Source: Coriobacteriaceae bacterium
GTDB taxonomy: Bacteria; Actinomycetota; Coriobacteriia; Coriobacteriales; Atopobiaceae
NCBI GenBank assembly: GCA_004557505.1
Contig: SFGZ01000005.1
Coordinates: 62,001-126,000 of the forward strand
Length of the DNA: 64,000 bases
Direction: 5' to 3'
Made by a program: the position numbers and the translations under genes. Positions within the stretch are counted from its first letter, which is position 1. Each line of letters starts with the position of its first letter. Positions 54,444 through 63,902 of this stretch are shown in pieces. The notes beneath the pieces were generated by a model that was not told where the DNA came from, did no database searches, and was given only the letters and a program-made list of their open reading frames with translations.

Positions 54444-55393
54444 CTGAACCGCGTGGGGGTGCAGCCCTTTTCCCTCCGAAAGGCCTCTGTGAATGCGCCC
54501 GGCTTGGCATAGCCCACCTCTCTGCCAACCTCAGCTATTGTGAAGTCGATCTCGGCAAGCAGGCGTGATGCCTCCTCCATGCGTTCGCGCGTGACATAGC
54601 GTGATGGCGACAGCCCCGTCGCTGTTTTGAAGAGGCTTTTCAGCTTCGTTTGCCCCATATAGAGCTTGCCTGCCAGGCGGGAGCAGGATAGCTCCTCTCC
54701 GAGGTTGGAGGCGATGTACCCGCAGATGAAGTCGATGGCCTCGCGGTCTTCGCGGGTCAGGCGTTTGCCGTGGCGCTTTTTGGGATAGAGCGGCGAGTGC
54801 TGCATGACCGTGGCAACGACTTCCGAGATCACTCCCTCGTAGAAAAGCTCCGCCGCGATTCCCGCACCCCTGTAGCTTCGGGCCTTCCTAAGCAGGTTGG
54901 TGAGATCCGGCATGTCGTGCCTTCCGTCAACTTCCAAGAAGGCCCTTCTCATGTCCTCGATATTTCCAAACCTTCCCTGTAGATACGTGCGGTAATAATC
55001 GGGGGAGAAGGTGATGGACGTACCTCTAGCCGACGCGCCGTTGGAGATGTGCGCTTCCCACTCCCCACCCTCTCCTCCCAGATATATCGATATCGCCCTG
55101 GCGCTCAGCGGGGCTCCCTGATTCTGCGTCATCCCTTCGACCTCGTCGTAGAACGCAATGCTGAGATGCTCGACGCATCGATACCGCAGAACCAGGCTCT
55201 TCGTGAATTTCATCCTGAAAGAGTTGATTGCGAAGAGGTTCTTGCGAAAGTAAGTCCAGTACTCACCCTCGCCAAACTCGTTCTCGAAGGTCCGCAAGAC
55301 GCCATCCGGCCCGTATGCATGCGCCTTTGAGGAGTGCGAGAACTCCCATTTTTGAAATGCAGCACTGTAGAGGTCTTCTTCCAAGCTCTTCAT
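54404..55393 (-). CDS. AraC-family transcriptional regulator
   Basis: A 329-residue regulator. The C-terminal region has the two helix-turn-helix motifs CSRLAGKLYMGQTKLKSLFK and IAEVGREVGYAKPGAFTEAF followed by KGCTPTRFR. The first 220 residues are a sensing domain different in sequence from the other AraC protein here. It is divergent from a truncated ABC transporter gene, so it probably once controlled a transporter like those at 43598-47156. Its last codons are made of a dispersed repeat. Confidence 0.87.
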   Translation of the reverse strand: MKSLEEDLYSAAFQKWEFSHSSKAHAYGPDGVLRTFENEFGEGEYWTYFRKNLFAINSFRMKFTKSLVLRYRCVEHLSIAFYDEVEGMTQNQGAPLSARAISIYLGGEGGEWEAHISNGASARGTSITFSPDYYRTYLQGRFGNIEDMRRAFLEVDGRHDMPDLTNLLRKARSYRGAGIAAELFYEGVISEVVATVMQHSPLYPKKRHGKRLTREDREAIDFICGYIASNLGEELSCSRLAGKLYMGQTKLKSLFKTATGLSPSRYVTRERMEEASRLLAEIDFTIAEVGREVGYAKPGAFTEAFRREKGCTPTRFREDKRAVLLPRHG

Positions 55394-55544
55394 CTGCCTG
55401 CCCCCAGAGGTCTCCTTCCGTGTTTGGGCACCGTCTTTCCGCGTTGGGTCGCATGTGCGCCGATCCCGTGCCCCTGAACTCCTTCCCTAGTCATTATGAA
55501 TAAAAGTATCGCATGGCTAACAATTATGTAAGCGGAAAGGAACG

Positions 55545-56243
55545 GTGAACCGTATGGGAGGGGTAACCCCCAAAGACCAAGGCGCGCGCCCGAGTGCATT
55601 CGCGAAGCTATTCTACTTCATGCGTCCCGACAAGGGGAAGATGGTCCTATCCCTCGTGATGGCCTGCATTGGAGAGGCGCTCGGCATGGTGCCCTACGTT
55701 GTGATCGCCGTTCTTGCGGCGGGCCTTCTAAAGGGCACGCTGTCCCTTGAGGCGGCGGCCTGGCTTAGCATCGCCGCGGCAGCTGGCCAGACGGCAAAGT
55801 TCTTCTGTACCTGGCGCTCCTCGATGATGAGTCACGGCATCGCCTTCAGGGCTCTGCGGTCGATGCGCGACACAATGGCGGAGAAGATGGCCCGCGTGCC
55901 CATGGGGACAATTGTTGACACGCCAACGGGGACCTTCAAAAACCGCTTCGTCGACAACGTGAACCAGCTCGAGGACGCCATTGCACACTTCATGCCCGAG
56001 CTGCCCAGCAACGTGTTCGCGCCCATGCTCGCGATGGCAATCGTGTTCGCCATCGACTGGCGCATGGGTCTGGCGGGCCTTGCCACGATTCCTTTTGGTG
56101 TGCTGTTCTACCTCGGCATGATGCGCGGGTACGAGGTAAAGATGGCACGCTACATCAAAAGCGAGCAGAAGATGAACTCGACGCTCGTCGAGTACGTCAA
56201 CGGCATCCAGGTCATCAAGGCCTCATTTAGAAGTTCGGCCTGA
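55545..56243 (+). pseudogene. Truncated ABC half-transporter (first four helices only)
   Basis: 232 residues from a GTG (ATG 55554 also possible) match the membrane part of member A of the pairs at 18581 and 45351, down to VEYVNGIQVIKA, after which the frame ends within 5 codons. The rest of the membrane domain and the whole ATPase are missing. The following sequence belongs to a different membrane protein, so a deletion of unknown length joined two genes at about 56220-56235. Confidence 0.8.
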
Positions 56244-56578
56244 GCGGAGCGGAGGGACGCGGCATTCTCTCAATGTATCTGGTGGGCACGATCTTCGGCT
56301 CCATCTTCTTCAGCTTCATTCCCCCGCTCTTCGCGTCTCTTGGCTTTAGCACGGAGGCTCTTGCCATTGGGTGCGGCCTCGGCTCCGCAAGCATGATGAC
56401 GGCGGCGTCGACCTCTTTGCTCGGTCTGTTCCCAGACGCCGAGATCACCATCACGTCCTTCTCGGCCGCAGCTCAGCTCGTGACAAGTTTCATGGGGACC
56501 TACGTCATGGTCTTTCTCTCCGTTCCGCTCATGAACTTTATTTTCAAGCGGGTCAAGAAGGAACGCGCAATCGACTAG
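56231..56578 (+). pseudogene. C-terminal fragment of a DUF3100-like membrane protein
   Basis: An open frame of about 115 codons starting without initiation signals at the deletion junction. It holds three or four hydrophobic helices with GLSGAEGRGILSMYLVG and GCGLGSASMMTAASTSLLG, resembling the C-terminal half of DUF3100-type permeases. An internal ATG at 56273 might allow a short product. The next gene looks like its usual partner. Confidence 0.6.
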
Positions 56579-56620
56579 CCACCGCAGAGAAGGTCAGACT
56601 GTCCCAAGGAGGTTTGCAGT

Positions 56621-57097
56621 ATGGAACTCGTTAAGTCTCAGCTGCCCAAGCTGAAGATGCTATGTATCGGCGCGTTGCTCATCTTGTTCACCCAGTTCGT
56701 GAAAAGCCTGCGGGCACCCGAGGTCTACTCGGTGACGCCCCAGACATTCTCCGGGCTTCTCGTTCTGGTGCTGTTCTCGTTCATTGGTATCCTCATCGGC
56801 GAGCTTGCAAAGAGGTCTGGCGTGAAGGTTCTCGCCGACTTTCCCGTCCTTGGCTGGGTGTCGCTGGCGTCGCTTGCGTTTTGCCTCGTCTCTAACGTTT
56901 TTGTTGACGCGATTGGTGGCGTGAGCCTCCTTGCCATTACGACCCCCGTCCTTGCCTATGCGGGCGTGTCCGTGGCGAACAGCCTGGGCGACTTTACGAA
57001 GAACTCCTGGAAATACTTCATCGTCGCCCTCTTCGTGTTCGTGGGAAGCTATCTCGGTAGGATCCTTATCGCCCAGCTGGGCATGGCCCTTTCCTAG
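56621..57097 (+). CDS. Small integral membrane protein, probable transporter subunit
   Basis: A 158-residue protein with about five hydrophobic helices and CAAGGAGG before its ATG. The start MELVKSQLPKLKMLCIGALLI and the ILIGELAKRSGVK loop are positively charged inside. No firm family. It lies between a DUF3100-like fragment and a nucleoside hydrolase; such pairs are plausible two-part permeases for nucleosides or bases, but that is inference, and the other half is broken here. Confidence 0.65.
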   Translation: MELVKSQLPKLKMLCIGALLILFTQFVKSLRAPEVYSVTPQTFSGLLVLVLFSFIGILIGELAKRSGVKVLADFPVLGWVSLASLAFCLVSNVFVDAIGGVSLLAITTPVLAYAGVSVANSLGDFTKNSWKYFIVALFVFVGSYLGRILIAQLGMALS

Positions 57098-57106
57098 GGG
57101 GAAAGC

Positions 57107-58054
57107 ATGAAGGTAATCCTCGATCTTGACACGGGAATCGACGATGCCTTGGCCCTGGCCCTCGCGCTCGGCCGTCCCGATTGCGAGCTTGTCGGAGTCA
57201 CGTGCGTCTATGGAAACATTGATGTGGATGGCGCGGTGAGAAACACCCTTGACCTGCTCTCGCTTCTGGGCCACGAGGAGGCTCCCGTTCACAGGGGGTG
57301 CGCCGGCCCCACCTCGGGAGCTGCGTATGAGCGCAAGAGGGAAAGCGTCGTGTTCCACGGGGCCAACGGCATCGGAGGGGCAAAGCTTCCCGTCTCCGAC
57401 GCTTCGGTGGCACGTACCCATGCGGCAGAGTTTCTCGTGAAGTCCGCACGCCGCTGGGGCAGCGACCTTGTGATCGTGCCCACCGGACCGCTCACAAACA
57501 TCGCCCGTGCGATTGAGCTCGACGAGGGCGCGATGTCTGCCATCGGCGGCATCGTCCTTATGGGAGGGGCGCTTACCGTGCCCGGCAACGTCAGCCCCTT
57601 CGCCGAGGCGAACATCTCGTATGACCCCGAGGCGGCAAACGTGGTGTTCACCCGTGGCGCGCGCGTGACCATGGTTGGGCTTGACGTGACGCTGCGCACT
57701 ACCCTCTCCCAAAGCGATGTCGATTCCTGGAGGAAGCTAGGCGAGCGAGGCGTTGCCTGCGCCGAAATCCTGGGCCACTATCTCAATGCGACCAAGATGG
57801 TGTCGCCCGGGGCCAAGGGTTGCGCCCTGCACGACCCCCTCGCCCTTGCCGTTACCCTCGACCCAACCTACGTGCTCTCGGTGCCGCTCTGCGTCTTTGT
57901 GCGAACTGACGAGGGCCAGCGCGGAAGAACCGTGCTTGACCAGAGGGCTCTTGAGGAGTCTTCCGAAAGGGAGGTCCGCGTCGCCCTCGACGTGGATTCC
58001 GCGCGCTTCGTGAAAGACTTCATGGGTGCCCTGAATGTGGCGCTGACCGTCTAG
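57107..58054 (+). CDS. Inosine-uridine-preferring nucleoside hydrolase
   Basis: A 315-residue cytosolic enzyme that splits ribonucleosides to base and ribose. The N-terminal Ca-binding motif LDTGIDDALAL (DxDxxxDD type; first Asp is in LDLD region) is at residues 5-15. IGGIVLMGGAL and NISYDPEAANVVF are also family blocks, as is the ligand Asp in LHDPLA near residue 245. GGGGGAAAGC precedes the ATG nine bases after the membrane protein stop, so both are cotranscribed. Confidence 0.92.
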   Translation: MKVILDLDTGIDDALALALALGRPDCELVGVTCVYGNIDVDGAVRNTLDLLSLLGHEEAPVHRGCAGPTSGAAYERKRESVVFHGANGIGGAKLPVSDASVARTHAAEFLVKSARRWGSDLVIVPTGPLTNIARAIELDEGAMSAIGGIVLMGGALTVPGNVSPFAEANISYDPEAANVVFTRGARVTMVGLDVTLRTTLSQSDVDSWRKLGERGVACAEILGHYLNATKMVSPGAKGCALHDPLALAVTLDPTYVLSVPLCVFVRTDEGQRGRTVLDQRALEESSEREVRVALDVDSARFVKDFMGALNVALTV

Positions 58055-58074
58055 GATGCCCCGGCCATCAATCC

Positions 58075-59046
58075 CTACGCCGAGAGATGCCGCTCAATTG
58101 ACTCGTCGAGGAAGCACGTCTCCTCTGCAGCCAGCTCCAGCTCGAAGGCCTTGCAGTTCTCCTTTGCGCTCCGCACCGTCCCGGAGCCAACGAGTGCCGT
58201 GGTCACGAAGCCTTTCTGCGCTGTCCAGGCCAGGGCGACGCGTGACACAGGGACATCATGACGGGCGGCAACGACATCCATGTCGTCAAGCAGACCTTGT
58301 ATCTTCGAGAACAGCGGCTCCTTGAAATAGGGATAGAAGGTGTACCTGACATCTTTCTCCGAGAAGCTGGGCAATGTCCTGAAAGCGCCGGACAGCATCC
58401 CGCCCCCGAGCGACCCGTACGTCATCGTCATGAGGCCTTGCGCATGGGCCCACTTGAGCAGCGGCTCCGCCGATCTCTGCAACATTGAGTACTGGACCTG
58501 CAATGCGTCGATCTTGGCATATTCCATGCATTCCTTGAGCTGTTCGAGCGTGACGTTGCTGACTCCGATATGACGGATTCTGCCCTGTTCTTTCAGCTCG
58601 TTGAGCGTCTGCATGGTCTCCGAGACGGGCACTTTCGGGTCTGGGTAGTGCATCAGGTAGAGGTCGATGTAGCTCGTATTGAGACGCTCGAGCGACCCTT
58701 CGATCTCCTTGAGAATGTCCTCCCTGCTGTTGTCTATGATCCTGGCACCCGTCTTCGCGTCGCAGTAATCGCCGAACTTGGTGACCAGAAAGACGCCATC
58801 ACGGCCCACCTCTTCGAGCGCCTGCCCGACGAGCGACTCGGATGTCCCATACACCCCATAGACCGGAGATGTGTCTATCACGTTGACCCCGCCTTCGATG
58901 AGCGCATGGAGCGCATCCACCGATTCGCAGCGCGTCCGGACGGAGCCATATACCAGCCCATAGTCATTCCGGCCGCCCATGGACCACGTCCCCGCACCGA
59001 GGGCAGAGAGCCTTGCGTCGCAGCGCTGGTTGTAGGAATACCTCAT
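58075..59046 (-). CDS. Aldo/keto reductase
   Basis: A 323-residue NADPH-dependent oxidoreductase. The catalytic tetrad is visible as Asp and Tyr in IDTSPVYG near residue 60, Lys in LVTKFGD and His in LMHYPDP. The C-terminal NADPH-binding block SGTVRSAKENCKA near residue 285 is present. ATG 59046 has GGGGACGG upstream; the longer frame adds unrelated residues. Substrate unknown. Confidence 0.9.
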   Translation of the reverse strand: MRYSYNQRCDARLSALGAGTWSMGGRNDYGLVYGSVRTRCESVDALHALIEGGVNVIDTSPVYGVYGTSESLVGQALEEVGRDGVFLVTKFGDYCDAKTGARIIDNSREDILKEIEGSLERLNTSYIDLYLMHYPDPKVPVSETMQTLNELKEQGRIRHIGVSNVTLEQLKECMEYAKIDALQVQYSMLQRSAEPLLKWAHAQGLMTMTYGSLGGGMLSGAFRTLPSFSEKDVRYTFYPYFKEPLFSKIQGLLDDMDVVAARHDVPVSRVALAWTAQKGFVTTALVGSGTVRSAKENCKAFELELAAEETCFLDESIERHLSA

Positions 59047-60011
59047 TGCCCGTCCCCATATCTGCTGATGCCCGCCATCTGGCAGGCGGATGCTTCTGCT
59101 TTTCCTGGCTGCATCAGTCTTCCGAAGGCCTTGCCCGCCCCTTCCGGGCATCGCTTTCGACATCGTACTCGCTAGAGCCTCCGCCTGCCAGGACAAGGCG
59201 CGCGTCCTAAAACTTGGTGTGAGAGGCCGTGCGACCGGTACCCGCAGAGCCGCGGTCAGCGCAAGGCTGGATGGGACGATCGGTGTCAACGTCGCGACGC
59301 GCCGATGATTGAGGGACTGCCGGGTACCGCGATGGACGGGCAGGCCTCCGGGCCCGGGATGCCACGCAACGGGTGCCGCGAGCGCCGGCTCGACACATAC
59401 GTGGGGACGGCGGCACCCGGGATACCATAGACGGCAGGGGACGAGGCTCGGGCCGACGCTATAGCCGGTCCAAGAAAAACTGTAGGCTATTTACCTACAA
59501 TCGCAACACATTGTCTCTGACAAAAAGAACCTGAGAAGACGCAAGGGGTACGAAACGGCATCCAATGCAAGCCAATGCTACATACGATTTACTTCCACTC
59601 AATGGCCGCGATCGGCAGCTTCAAAACAGGAATATGCAAAAGGGTGAACGATGCCAGAAAGCCCATATCCATGATTCTATCCAGGGAGTCCTTGCGTGCC
59701 CTGCCCCAACTCCTCCCGAAAGGGGGCGTCACCATCGGCTTCCGAGTCATCCCAGAGCACGGCCTCATGGCGCGCACGTCGGGCATGGCCGGGCAGGACC
59801 ACCTCTACAAGCGAGTCCTCGAGGAGGAGATCGTCATCGAGCGCGAGGACGCCCGCATCTTCGGTACGTCGCGGAGGTGGTCACGCGCCGCTCCGTCCCT
59901 TTCAATGCTAGGTGTCACTCGCATCGCCCGAGCTTCCATGCATTGAGAGTATGCCCTTCGGCCCCCACAGAACCAGCAAGTGTCGCAGATGTGCGGGCAT
60001 TCCCACGCCCC

Positions 60012-60039
60012 TTGCCCCTTCGGCAAAGTGAGGTATACT
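60012..60039 (+). promoter_or_regulatory. Promoter of the small RNA / Abi gene
   Basis: TTGCCC and TATACT hexamers separated by 16 bp. The predicted transcript starts near 60046, at the 5' side of the two hairpins. Confidence 0.5.
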
Positions 60040-60045
60040 ATCGGC

Positions 60046-60106
60046 AGTGTGAAAAGCTTTCGGGCTTTTAGCGGCTGCGGGTACCTGTACCTACGGCCGC
60101 ATTTTT
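60046..60106 (+). ncRNA. Structured small RNA upstream of Abi-family gene
   Basis: Two adjacent hairpins: AAAAGC-6-GCTTTT (60052-60069) and a 14-position stem from 60071 to 60100 (arms GCGGCTGCGGGTAC and GTACCTACGGCCGC, one mismatch, loop of two bases), followed by TTTTT. The unit has its own promoter and looks like a terminator-ended RNA of about 60 bases ending 18 bases before the Abi start codon. A terminator in this spot would make most transcripts stop before the protein gene, as in toxin genes with an RNA antitoxin encoded ahead of them. Confidence 0.65.
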
Positions 60107-60124
60107 CGTTTTGGAGGCACGATC

Positions 60125-61258
60125 ATGAAGGAGCGCCCGCTCATCTCGGCAGAGCAACAGGTCGCCCACCTCGCAGAGCGGGGCGTTCGCTTCGACATAA
60201 TGAGCCCCGAGGATGCAATTGAGTTCCTCCGCGACAAGAATTTCTTCTTCAAAGTCAAAGCTTTCGCAAAGTGCTTCTCGAAGTACCGTGACCCGGCGTC
60301 GGAGAACTATGGGCGTTACGTAAACCTCGATTTCGCCTACCTCGCCGAGCTCACTAGGCTCGACCACCACCTCCGCGAGCACATCCTCTCGATGACGCTC
60401 GACATCGAGCACTACATGAAGGTCCATCTCAACCGGACGATGATGGACGACGGCGCCGACGGGAAAGACGTCCTCAACCTCCTCTCCGCCCACGAGAGGG
60501 CGCGGAAAGAGAGGCTGCTGGAAGAGCGGTTCGATCCAAACGGTTCAAAAGCCGCCATCGAGAAGATGAAGGCCATCGCCAACCGACTGGATGGAGTGGA
60601 CAGCAACGAGCAGGTGGCGCTCTGCCTCGAGATGCTCCACATCGCCGAGGACCAGACTTTAGGAATAGATCCGGAGCACCTCGAGCGCAGCATTTCGTAC
60701 CTAGGAGACTCGAACTACACTCGGGACCTCGCGAATAAGTACGGCAGACGCGAGAACATGTACGTCTGGAACTACCTCGAACTCGTCTCCTTCGGAGGAA
60801 TCATCGCACTTTACAAGTTCTACTTCTACGATCTCAGGAGAGGGCACAGCAAGGAAGCTGAATCCGTCAAGCAGCTCCTGTTCCCCGTGAAGGCCCTGCG
60901 CAATGCAGCTGCTCATAACGGCAACGTTCTGAACACAATCGGGCAGCGCCTCCAGAAGCCCGTCGGCTCCATCGCGAAGGCTGCGCGTGAAGAGCTCGGA
61001 ATCGACCAAGAGCTCGTCGCCCTTACGAAGCGCTTCCCCGTCGTCCACGACTTTACCGCGCTCGTACTCTGCTTCGACAGAATCGTCAACGATGCGGACG
61101 CAAGGTCGGAAAAGGCAACTGGCCTGCGCACTCTGCGCGAGCGTTTCCTTGAGCACGCCGACTACTTCGAAAAGCAGATCGAACTGGGCCGAGGAATCAG
61201 GATGCTGGGAGAAGTCATGCGCTTGGGGGCCGATGTAATCTCTTCGGGCTCTCTATAG
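60125..61258 (+). CDS. Abi_2 (AbiD/AbiF-like) HEPN abortive-infection protein
   Basis: A 377-residue protein of the Abi_2 family linked to phage abortive infection. The N-terminal part reads KERPLISAEQQVAHLAERGV and FLRDKNFFFKVKAF, the typical Abi_2 opening (two-residue helix then short strand), followed by HHLREHILSMTLDIEHYMKV. A HEPN-type RNase motif RNAAAH (Arg259, His264; R-x4-H) sits in LRNAAAHNGNVL. GGAGG eight bases before ATG. Directly preceded by a structured small RNA. Likely an RNase toxin that acts on phage infection; RNA control is inference. Confidence 0.87.
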   Translation: MKERPLISAEQQVAHLAERGVRFDIMSPEDAIEFLRDKNFFFKVKAFAKCFSKYRDPASENYGRYVNLDFAYLAELTRLDHHLREHILSMTLDIEHYMKVHLNRTMMDDGADGKDVLNLLSAHERARKERLLEERFDPNGSKAAIEKMKAIANRLDGVDSNEQVALCLEMLHIAEDQTLGIDPEHLERSISYLGDSNYTRDLANKYGRRENMYVWNYLELVSFGGIIALYKFYFYDLRRGHSKEAESVKQLLFPVKALRNAAAHNGNVLNTIGQRLQKPVGSIAKAAREELGIDQELVALTKRFPVVHDFTALVLCFDRIVNDADARSEKATGLRTLRERFLEHADYFEKQIELGRGIRMLGEVMRLGADVISSGSL

Positions 61259-61533
61259 TTCTTCAGCTCCCCTAAAAACTCATTACCATCTGAACCCATA
61301 CTCGGGCAGAATAAGTCCGAGTAGATAAGAGCATCGCTATGACAATCTGGTGCCATAATACGATAAACGAGCAGGTAAGACGCTTGTTCTTCCATCCTTG
61401 TAAGTCATCCACATGAGGCGGGGTGGGCAAGAGTAGGGCAGAGTAAGCCCGTCCCCCCTTCGCAGTCGAGCGATGAATCAATCGAGCAGAGCCAGAACAA
61501 CAACCCAATAACGGCAAGCCAAGGCCGGCAGAG

Positions 61534-61950
61534 TCAGGCGGTCGTTGCACCGGCCTCAGATGCCTGAGACAACAGCTCCGCCACCGCCTCCGCGGGGGTC
61601 CTCCACCCCAGCGTCTCCCCCGGCCTGCCGTTCAGCAGGTCCTGAACCCTCGCCGCACCCTCGTCGGTGACGTCGGCGAACTCCGCGCCCTTGGGGAAGA
61701 GCTGGCGGATGAGGCCGCCGGCGCTCCCGTTGGTCCCCCCTCTGCCAGGGCGAGCGGGGGTCGCAGGGGCAGGCCCTGCGGCCCGTCGCCTCGGCGAGGT
61801 CGGCGTGGGACGCCATCTCGACCCCCTGGTCCCAGGTGAGGGCGGGCGTCAGGGCCCGTCTCGCGCCCTCGGGGACCTGCCGCGACGCCATCGTGCTCAC
61901 CGTCCGCCTGGGACCCCTTTCGTCCGTGCGGGCCCGACAGATAAGAAAGA
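61534..61950 (-). mobile_element. IS30-family transposase remnant
   Basis: Two reverse-strand frames joined by a frameshift near 61735 match the C-terminal catalytic part of IS30-type integrase-fold transposases: LTWDQGVEMASHADLAEATG, DPRSPWQRG, then GLIRQLFPKGAEF, VTDEGAARVQDLLNGRPGE and LGWRTPAEAV. The N-terminal half with helix-turn-helix and first Asp residues is missing and no terminal inverted repeats were seen, so the element is dead. Confidence 0.85.
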
Positions 61951-62082
61951 TGCCCGCACCATTGCTGGTACGGGCATCGTCCGGTGATGCCGCAAAGGCC
62001 GCCCCGATCGCATAAGGGCTGTTGCTGAAATCGTTCCTCGGCGGTAAAATGACAGAACTAGTAAACAACGGGAGATGCCGAG

Positions 62083-63399
62083 ATGCAAGAGAGCGCAGGG
62101 GGACAGATCGTGCCAGATGGCGATGAGGAGAAGCTCTCGGTCTTGCGCAGGGAGGAGTTGGCCAGGCGTGCGACATCAATAGAGCCGGACGTCTTCTCCA
62201 CGGACATCGAGGTGGATATGAGCCGTGCCGAAAGACTCCCGCTTGGCCAGCTGGCCGCTCTTGGTGTGGGCTTCGGGTCTCTTCCCGAGGCAGTGCGCAC
62301 GGTCACCTCGACCACGCAGATTGCAGGCGGCCAGCTCCTGAGCGTCACGGACAAGCTCGGCAACCCGCTCAACGCGAGCGTGCTCCAGGCATTCAAGGAC
62401 GGCTCGGGCATCATGGGCTCGTTTCGCGATCCGATAAAGGGGTTCGGGCAAGCACGATTCCATCTGGCAGGCCCGAAGACCGTCACCACTGCGCTCACAG
62501 TGCCATTCGACCCCACATCGCTCTTCATGGCTGCGGTCCTGATGGAGATCAACCGCCGCCTCGACGACATCCAGCAGACCCAGCGAGAGATGTTCGACTA
62601 CCTCAAGAACAAGGACAAGGCCCAGCTGCGAGGCGACCTCGAAACGCTCAGGGACATCCTGGACAACTACCGCTTCAATTGGGACAACGAGAAGTACAAG
62701 ACGAACAAGCACGCCCTCGTGCAGTCCATCCGCAATGAAGCTTCTCAGGCTGTCTCACAGCAGCGAGCCGAGATCAAGGGCAGCTTTAAGAAGGCCGCGC
62801 TACCGTTCCACGTCGACGACGACGCGCGACACAAGGCCCGCGACGTGAGGGCGAAGCTCGAGGAGTACCGCCTCTCTGTCTATCTGTACGCCTACTCGTC
62901 GTTTCTCGAGGTCATGCTGCTGGAGAACTTCGAGTCTGGCTACCTCGAAAACGTAAAAAACAAGGTCGAGGACAAAGCGCTCGACTACCGAACCCTCTAC
63001 ACGAAAGCGTACAGCCTCATCGAGGCGGAGGCCGACAGCTCCGTGCAGGCCGGCGTCCTCGGGGGCATCTCGGGTGCGATGGGGATACTCGGCAAGGCCC
63101 TCGAGAATACGCCCGTGGGTGACGTCACGCCCATCGACGAGGCACTCATCGACGCTGGAAAGAGCATAGATAGGTTCAGTCGCGAGGTAAAGCGCGACAT
63201 CCTGCGTGACCTGCCCGACGCGTGCTCGAGCGATGTACGCCCGTTCGTGAGCGGCATCGAGGCAATCGATCACCTGTACAACGACGATGTCATGCTTCTG
63301 GCCGACAGCGAGACCGTGTACATCCTCCCCGCCGAGGCCGCGAGCTTTGGTGCGGGGCAAGGGAAGGCGAAAGAGAAGCAGGATGAAGGACAGCGGTAG
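62083..63399 (+). CDS. Hypothetical 438-residue protein in accessory region
   Basis: Unrecognised protein with GGGAG nine bases before its ATG and protein-like composition throughout. The first 60 residues are acidic and polar; there is a coiled-coil-prone region (EINRRLDDIQQTQREMFDYLK) near 150 to 175, a charged helical stretch up to 270, a Gly-rich hydrophobic segment (AGVLGGISGAMGILGKAL) near 330 and a short C-terminal tail. No catalytic motif was seen. It is flanked by a dead transposon and a restriction gene fragment, next to an Abi gene, so a phage- or defence-related origin is plausible. Confidence 0.75.
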   Translation: MQESAGGQIVPDGDEEKLSVLRREELARRATSIEPDVFSTDIEVDMSRAERLPLGQLAALGVGFGSLPEAVRTVTSTTQIAGGQLLSVTDKLGNPLNASVLQAFKDGSGIMGSFRDPIKGFGQARFHLAGPKTVTTALTVPFDPTSLFMAAVLMEINRRLDDIQQTQREMFDYLKNKDKAQLRGDLETLRDILDNYRFNWDNEKYKTNKHALVQSIRNEASQAVSQQRAEIKGSFKKAALPFHVDDDARHKARDVRAKLEEYRLSVYLYAYSSFLEVMLLENFESGYLENVKNKVEDKALDYRTLYTKAYSLIEAEADSSVQAGVLGGISGAMGILGKALENTPVGDVTPIDEALIDAGKSIDRFSREVKRDILRDLPDACSSDVRPFVSGIEAIDHLYNDDVMLLADSETVYILPAEAASFGAGQGKAKEKQDEGQR

Positions 63400-63415
63400 T
63401 CACCTCATCATCTAA

Positions 63416-63556
63416 GGCCTTTCCGATGGGCTGCCCTATGAGAAGCGCTGCGATGGGAAGGGCGCGTCCGTCTGCATTGCCGAGGAGGTACCGTTCAAGC
63501 TGCCGGAGGGGTGGGCTTGGGCGAGGGTTCAAACAATTAGTAGAAGTTCGAGCATC
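63416..63556 (+). pseudogene. Fragment of type I restriction specificity subunit (HsdS)
   Basis: An open frame of about 45 codons without a start reads DGLPYEKRCDGKGASVCIAEEV followed by PFKLPEGWAWARV; the P-F-x-(L/I)-P-(E/D)-G/S-W-x-W block is the usual beginning of an HsdS target-recognition domain. After about 63560 the frame loses similarity. Probably a leftover of a type I restriction locus, possibly created by site-specific HsdS shuffling. Confidence 0.65.
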
Positions 63557-63810
63557 GCCGTCCTGGACGCATCCGAGCGCCTCCTGCAGTGTGCTGTTGT
63601 CCATCCGGGCCTCCCGTCCCTCGGTCTCTTGGTCGAGCCGAAGGCTAGCAGGGGCCCGGACACTTATATCAGGACTGGTTTAACAGCGGTAATGAAATTG
63701 GAACAGCAGAGCCACCTATCTTCAATACGCAGCTGCGCCGCGCCGCTGGAAGGCCCGTTGCATTCCCTCCTGCGAGTGAAAATCTTTTTCTGTCGGGGCC
63801 CAATACAAAA

Positions 63811-63839
63811 AGGCGCGACCCCCTCCAGAGGCCGCGCCT
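63811..63839 (-). terminator. Rho-independent terminator for a gene entering from the right
   Basis: Stem AGGCGCG/CGCGCCT with inner GG-CC pairs; on the reverse strand it is followed by a run of five T. It lies about 65 bases beyond the stop of the partial frame at 63903. Confidence 0.6.
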
Positions 63840-63902
63840 ATCACTCGGTGAGTTTCTCTCGTGCCGTTGGGATTCTTCCAAATGGGAGAATCTTTGGAAG
63901 AA

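Larger units (their letters stand above)
59047..60124. other. Non-coding gap upstream of the Abi gene
   Basis: 1078 bp. It contains an inverted repeat TGTAGG-7-CCTACA at 59481-59499 in an AT-rich patch, overlapping frames at 59565-60071 that have no known family and poor ribosome sites, and at its end the promoter and small RNA described separately. The drop in GC around 59470-59680 suggests acquired sequence. Confidence 0.5.

Noticed and set aside
59575..59946. 123-codon forward frame upstream of the Abi RNA
   Set aside because: No Shine-Dalgarno, overlapping alternative frames of similar length and no recognisable domain; too weak to call a gene.
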